From positions 1 to 6,366 of the forward strand of contig SKVC01000007.1 in the NCBI GenBank assembly GCA_007129655.1: DNA of 6,366 nt, in the 5' to 3' direction. Below are positions 3,978 to 6,366 of the stretch, piece after piece. Within the stretch, counting starts at the first letter, position 1. Every line of letters begins with the position of its first letter. Both the position numbers and the translations under genes were made by a program. A model generated the notes under the pieces. It searched no databases, was not told where the DNA came from, and worked only from the letters and a program-made list of their open reading frames with translations. The stretch comes from Thermoplasmata archaeon (lineage in GTDB: Archaea; Thermoplasmatota; Thermoplasmata; Halarchaeoplasmatales; Halarchaeoplasmataceae).

Positions 3978-6365
3978 TTAGCCGATACTAACAATCATGT
4001 TTCGTGTTAAATCCATGTCCTTTTTCAGGTTCAGCTCTTCTTGTATCTCCAGAGCCTTTTTTAGGTATTTTTTAGCTTTATCAACCTCTCCCATCGCTTT
4101 CCATAGAACTCCGTATTCATAAAAGAGGGAAGCAAGTTCTTTTTTCTCATCTCCTTTTTCCAATATGGATTTCGCTTTGTCGAACTCTTGTTGTGCACTG
4201 TCCCATCTTTTCGTTTCGCGATATACTCCGCCTAATGTTCGTCGACTTTGTCCCTCGAGAATATCGCTTTCTATATCTACCGAAATTTTCAGGGCTTTTT
4301 TTGCGCTCTTTAAAGCGTTTTCCGTGTCCTCCATTATTATATATGTTTCAGATATGCTGCACAGTATCTCAGCCGAGAGATACTGTTCCTCTATCTCCAT
4401 GGATATGTCAAGTGCTTGGGTCATATGGTTTATCGTCTTATCCATTTCATCGATATCGGAATACACTTTACCTATATTGTGAAGTGACATGGCCGTACCC
4501 TGTTTATCACCGATATCTTCCCTGATCCGTAAACTATGTTTATGGTATTCCAACGCCTTATCCGTATCCCCCATATCCTGCTGTACTAACCCCAGATTAT
4601 TCAACGAAGTAGCGATACTGCCCTTGTCCCCTACCCTTTCGAACAGCTCGAGACAGATCTCGAAGAATTCTGCTGCCCGATCTAGTTCACCCAGTTTGAA
4701 GTATGCCATGCCCATATTGCCATATACAGAAGCAAGGTTTAACTTGTCACCTATCTTTTTGAACGCCCCGAGGGATTCCTCGTAGTATTCCAATGCTTTT
4801 TTCATATCTCCCCTTGAATAGTACACGATACCTATGTTCGTAGCCGCCCGAGCCTTACCCCTGGGGTCGTTCATCTTCTTACGCAATTCTAACGAATATT
4901 CAAGATGTTCAAGTGCTTTATCGTATTCTCCTCTATACCACTCTACCGTCCCTTGGTTGTGGCTTATCTCGGCTATCTCTTCGTCGTCACCGTTCTGAAC
5001 TGCTATCTCAAATGCTTGGTTAAGAAGCTCCATGGCATCGTCGTAATCTCCGGTTCTCATGTATGTTCTTCCTTTGACACGGTTAAGCTTGACGACTTCC
5101 GGATCTTCGGTTTCCAATAAATCGAGTCCGATGTCGCATTCCTCTATGCTTCTTTCATAATCTCCGGTGGTCATGAATACATGGCCGAGCTTTCGATGTA
5201 ATGCGGCCTTTACTTCATCGGTATTCGCAAGCTCTAATCCTTTATTGTAATATTCTAACGATTCATCGAAATCTCCCAGCAGACCTCTCATATCACCTAT
5301 TCTAACGAAAAGTTCACAACGATTTTCGGTCTTATCTTCTTTAACTCGTATATTATTCAGAGCGTATAGAGAGTTTTCGTAGAAATTGATTGCCTGTTCG
5401 GGTGCCAGGGATATTTCAGCCTTCTCACCGGCCTTGAATGAATAATCAAAAGCTTTGCCATGATCATTAGTATTGGAAAAATGCCTAGCGAGATCGTAGT
5501 ATACCTCGGGCAGTCTGTCTTTATAATTATATTCATAGAACTCCCCAAGAATATGGTGATATGAATTCTTCCACCATCTGGACAGACTGTTGTATATAAC
5601 ATCTCTAAAGATCGCGTGACTGAAGCTATAGTGTTCATCCATAGACACAAGTATCCCGGAATCCATCAGTGATTGCATGGAATATTCGTGCTCCGTATTC
5701 CTATCGAACCATTCAGGTATCCTTGCATCTATCTCGCCGCCTTCGCAGGAAGCGTATTCGATCAGGGTAAGCGAATCTGGATCCAGTAGTTCGAGACGTC
5801 GATAAACAACTTCTTCGACGCTGGTCGGGATACTGTACGTATCGGTCATCAGCTTGTAGATATCTTCTTTTTTTCCGATGTTTCCCTCCTGTTCCATCTG
5901 TTTTAACATCTCGATAACGAAAAACGGGTTTCCCTCGCATTCTTTAGAAAGACGAACTCCGAGCTCTTCGGGAAATTCGTTGGGTACGAATAGTACATCC
6001 ATCAATTCCCCCACCTCTTCCGATGACAGACGACTCAACATCATCTCTTCCAGGTTTCTATCTTCTTTCAGTCCATCGATCGTTTTATCGGCTATCTCAT
6101 TTTCCTTGGGACGCCTGGTACACATGGTCAGTATCCTTTTGTTATTGACATTACGTGATATATAATCGAATACGAACAGTGATGATTCATCTGCCCATTG
6201 AAGATCCTCTAAGAGCAATAGTATGGGTGTTTCTGCGCTCAATCCGTACAGTAATTCTAGAATACGGTCGGCTATCCTTCTACGTTCGTTCTCAAGATCT
6301 AGATCTTCTATATCCTTTCGAACGATGTATTTGATGTCAGAAAGCGCAGTGATCTTTCTCTGTAT
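3978..6365 (-). CDS. STAND-type ATPase with TPR repeats, N-terminus cut by window edge
   Basis: The frame is open from the right edge to TAA at 3978-3980: 795 visible residues, numbered from the codon at 6363-6365. A TTG at 6240-6242 is internal, because homologous-looking sequence continues upstream of it. The ATPase part shows Walker B at 48-59 (ILLLLEDLQWAD, E53/D54), a sensor-like CTRRP at 81-85, and GNPFF at 145-149. A winged-helix-like segment follows (IPTSVEEVVYRRL from 179, FSHAIFRDVIY at 248-258). This order matches the AAA_16/MalT-like class of STAND proteins, which in characterised members switch from ADP-bound inactive to ATP-bound assembled forms when the C-terminal repeats bind a signal. 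Eleven TPR units fill about 350-778. The Walker A loop and any N-terminal effector (DNA-binding, kinase, cyclase or other) lie outside the window, so the output is unknown. No signal peptide or membrane helix is visible, so it is probably cytoplasmic. Confidence 0.85.
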   Translation of the reverse strand: MQRKITALSDIKYIVRKDIEDLDLENERRRIADRILELLYGLSAETPILLLLEDLQWADESSLFVFDYISRNVNNKRILTMCTRRPKENEIADKTIDGLKEDRNLEEMMLSRLSSEEVGELMDVLFVPNEFPEELGVRLSKECEGNPFFVIEMLKQMEQEGNIGKKEDIYKLMTDTYSIPTSVEEVVYRRLELLDPDSLTLIEYASCEGGEIDARIPEWFDRNTEHEYSMQSLMDSGILVSMDEHYSFSHAIFRDVIYNSLSRWWKNSYHHILGEFYEYNYKDRLPEVYYDLARHFSNTNDHGKAFDYSFKAGEKAEISLAPEQAINFYENSLYALNNIRVKEDKTENRCELFVRIGDMRGLLGDFDESLEYYNKGLELANTDEVKAALHRKLGHVFMTTGDYERSIEECDIGLDLLETEDPEVVKLNRVKGRTYMRTGDYDDAMELLNQAFEIAVQNGDDEEIAEISHNQGTVEWYRGEYDKALEHLEYSLELRKKMNDPRGKARAATNIGIVYYSRGDMKKALEYYEESLGAFKKIGDKLNLASVYGNMGMAYFKLGELDRAAEFFEICLELFERVGDKGSIATSLNNLGLVQQDMGDTDKALEYHKHSLRIREDIGDKQGTAMSLHNIGKVYSDIDEMDKTINHMTQALDISMEIEEQYLSAEILCSISETYIIMEDTENALKSAKKALKISVDIESDILEGQSRRTLGGVYRETKRWDSAQQEFDKAKSILEKGDEKKELASLFYEYGVLWKAMGEVDKAKKYLKKALEIQEELNLKKDMDLTRNMIVSIG
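4032..5318 (-). repeat. Eleven TPR repeats, nine on an exact 40-residue (120-base) lattice
   Basis: The conserved helix-A position, mostly Gly in G-x-x-Y-x-x-x-G-D/E, falls at visible residues 357, 394, 432, 472, 512, 552, 592, 632, 672, 712 and 752. The first two intervals are 37 and 38 residues; all later ones are exactly 40, so the codons repeat every 120 bases from 5072 down to 4112. Units at 472, 512 and 552 are most alike, ending in IGDK or VGDK before the next repeat. The unit at 632 has Ser and the one at 672 lacks the second Gly. Forty-residue TPRs of this type (as in LGN/Pins proteins) have longer helices than the 34-residue standard form. Confidence 0.85.
4057..4073 (+). terminator. 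Paired T6 tracts, candidate terminator for the FN3 transcript
   Basis: Two runs of six T (4057-4062 and 4068-4073) are the first strong T tracts on the plus strand after the FN3 stop at 3964. If they end that transcript, its 3' end would be antisense to about 100 bases of the ATPase-TPR coding region. The tracts are also lysine codons of that gene on the other strand, so they may have no role. Confidence 0.25.
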
Positions 6366-6366
6366 G

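Noticed and set aside
4165..4785. Overlapping plus-strand open frames of about 100 residues inside the TPR region
   Set aside because: They are shadows of the TPR repeat codons in other frames. Their periodic similarity comes from the 120-base repeat on the other strand.
3978..6242. Complete 754-residue protein starting at the TTG at 6240-6242
   Set aside because: The frame stays open upstream to the window edge. The supposed start sits seven residues before Walker B, which cannot be the beginning of an ATPase of this class. The gene is partial.
6294..6307. Perfect 14-base palindrome AAGATCTAGATCTT
   Set aside because: It lies inside the ATPase coding frame and encodes the acidic/leucine run EDLDL. 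With no nearby promoter or partner site, chance from codon choice is the simpler explanation.

Overview
The window looks archaeal, most likely from an uncultured euryarchaeote near Thermoplasmata. The evidence is TATA-like boxes placed about 25 bases before start codons with little or no leader, oligo-T stretches after genes, frequent ATA, AGA and AGG codons, an N-terminal acetyltransferase of the RimI/Ard1 kind, a short M29-type aminopeptidase, and a secreted fibronectin type III protein ending in the GWN-type surface module common in that group. The lineage is inferred from gene content, not from a marker gene.

Layout. Positions 1-423 (minus) hold most of a RimI-like GNAT acetyltransferase, cut at the left edge. 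Positions 424-547 are a divergent promoter region with TATA-like boxes for both directions and a short dyad. Positions 548-709 (plus) hold a 53-codon small gene that I do not recognise, with its own promoter candidates and an oligo-T terminator. Positions 783-1793 (plus) encode an M29-family metalloaminopeptidase. Positions 1853-3964 (plus) encode a 703-residue secreted protein with two clear FN3 domains and a duplicated C-terminal module. Only 13 bases after its stop, a convergent gene (3978 to the right edge, minus) encodes a large STAND-type ATPase with at least eleven TPR repeats. Its start and Walker A motif lie beyond the window.

How the genes relate. Nothing ties them into one pathway. 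The plus-strand genes share direction, but the second and third are preceded by signals of their own, so a single operon is not evident. The acetyltransferase and aminopeptidase would both act on protein or peptide N-termini, but they are divergently transcribed and any link is speculative. No RNA genes, mobile elements or CRISPR arrays are visible. The ATPase-TPR protein, whose N-terminal domain is missing here, and the orphan small gene are the two parts most worth following up.
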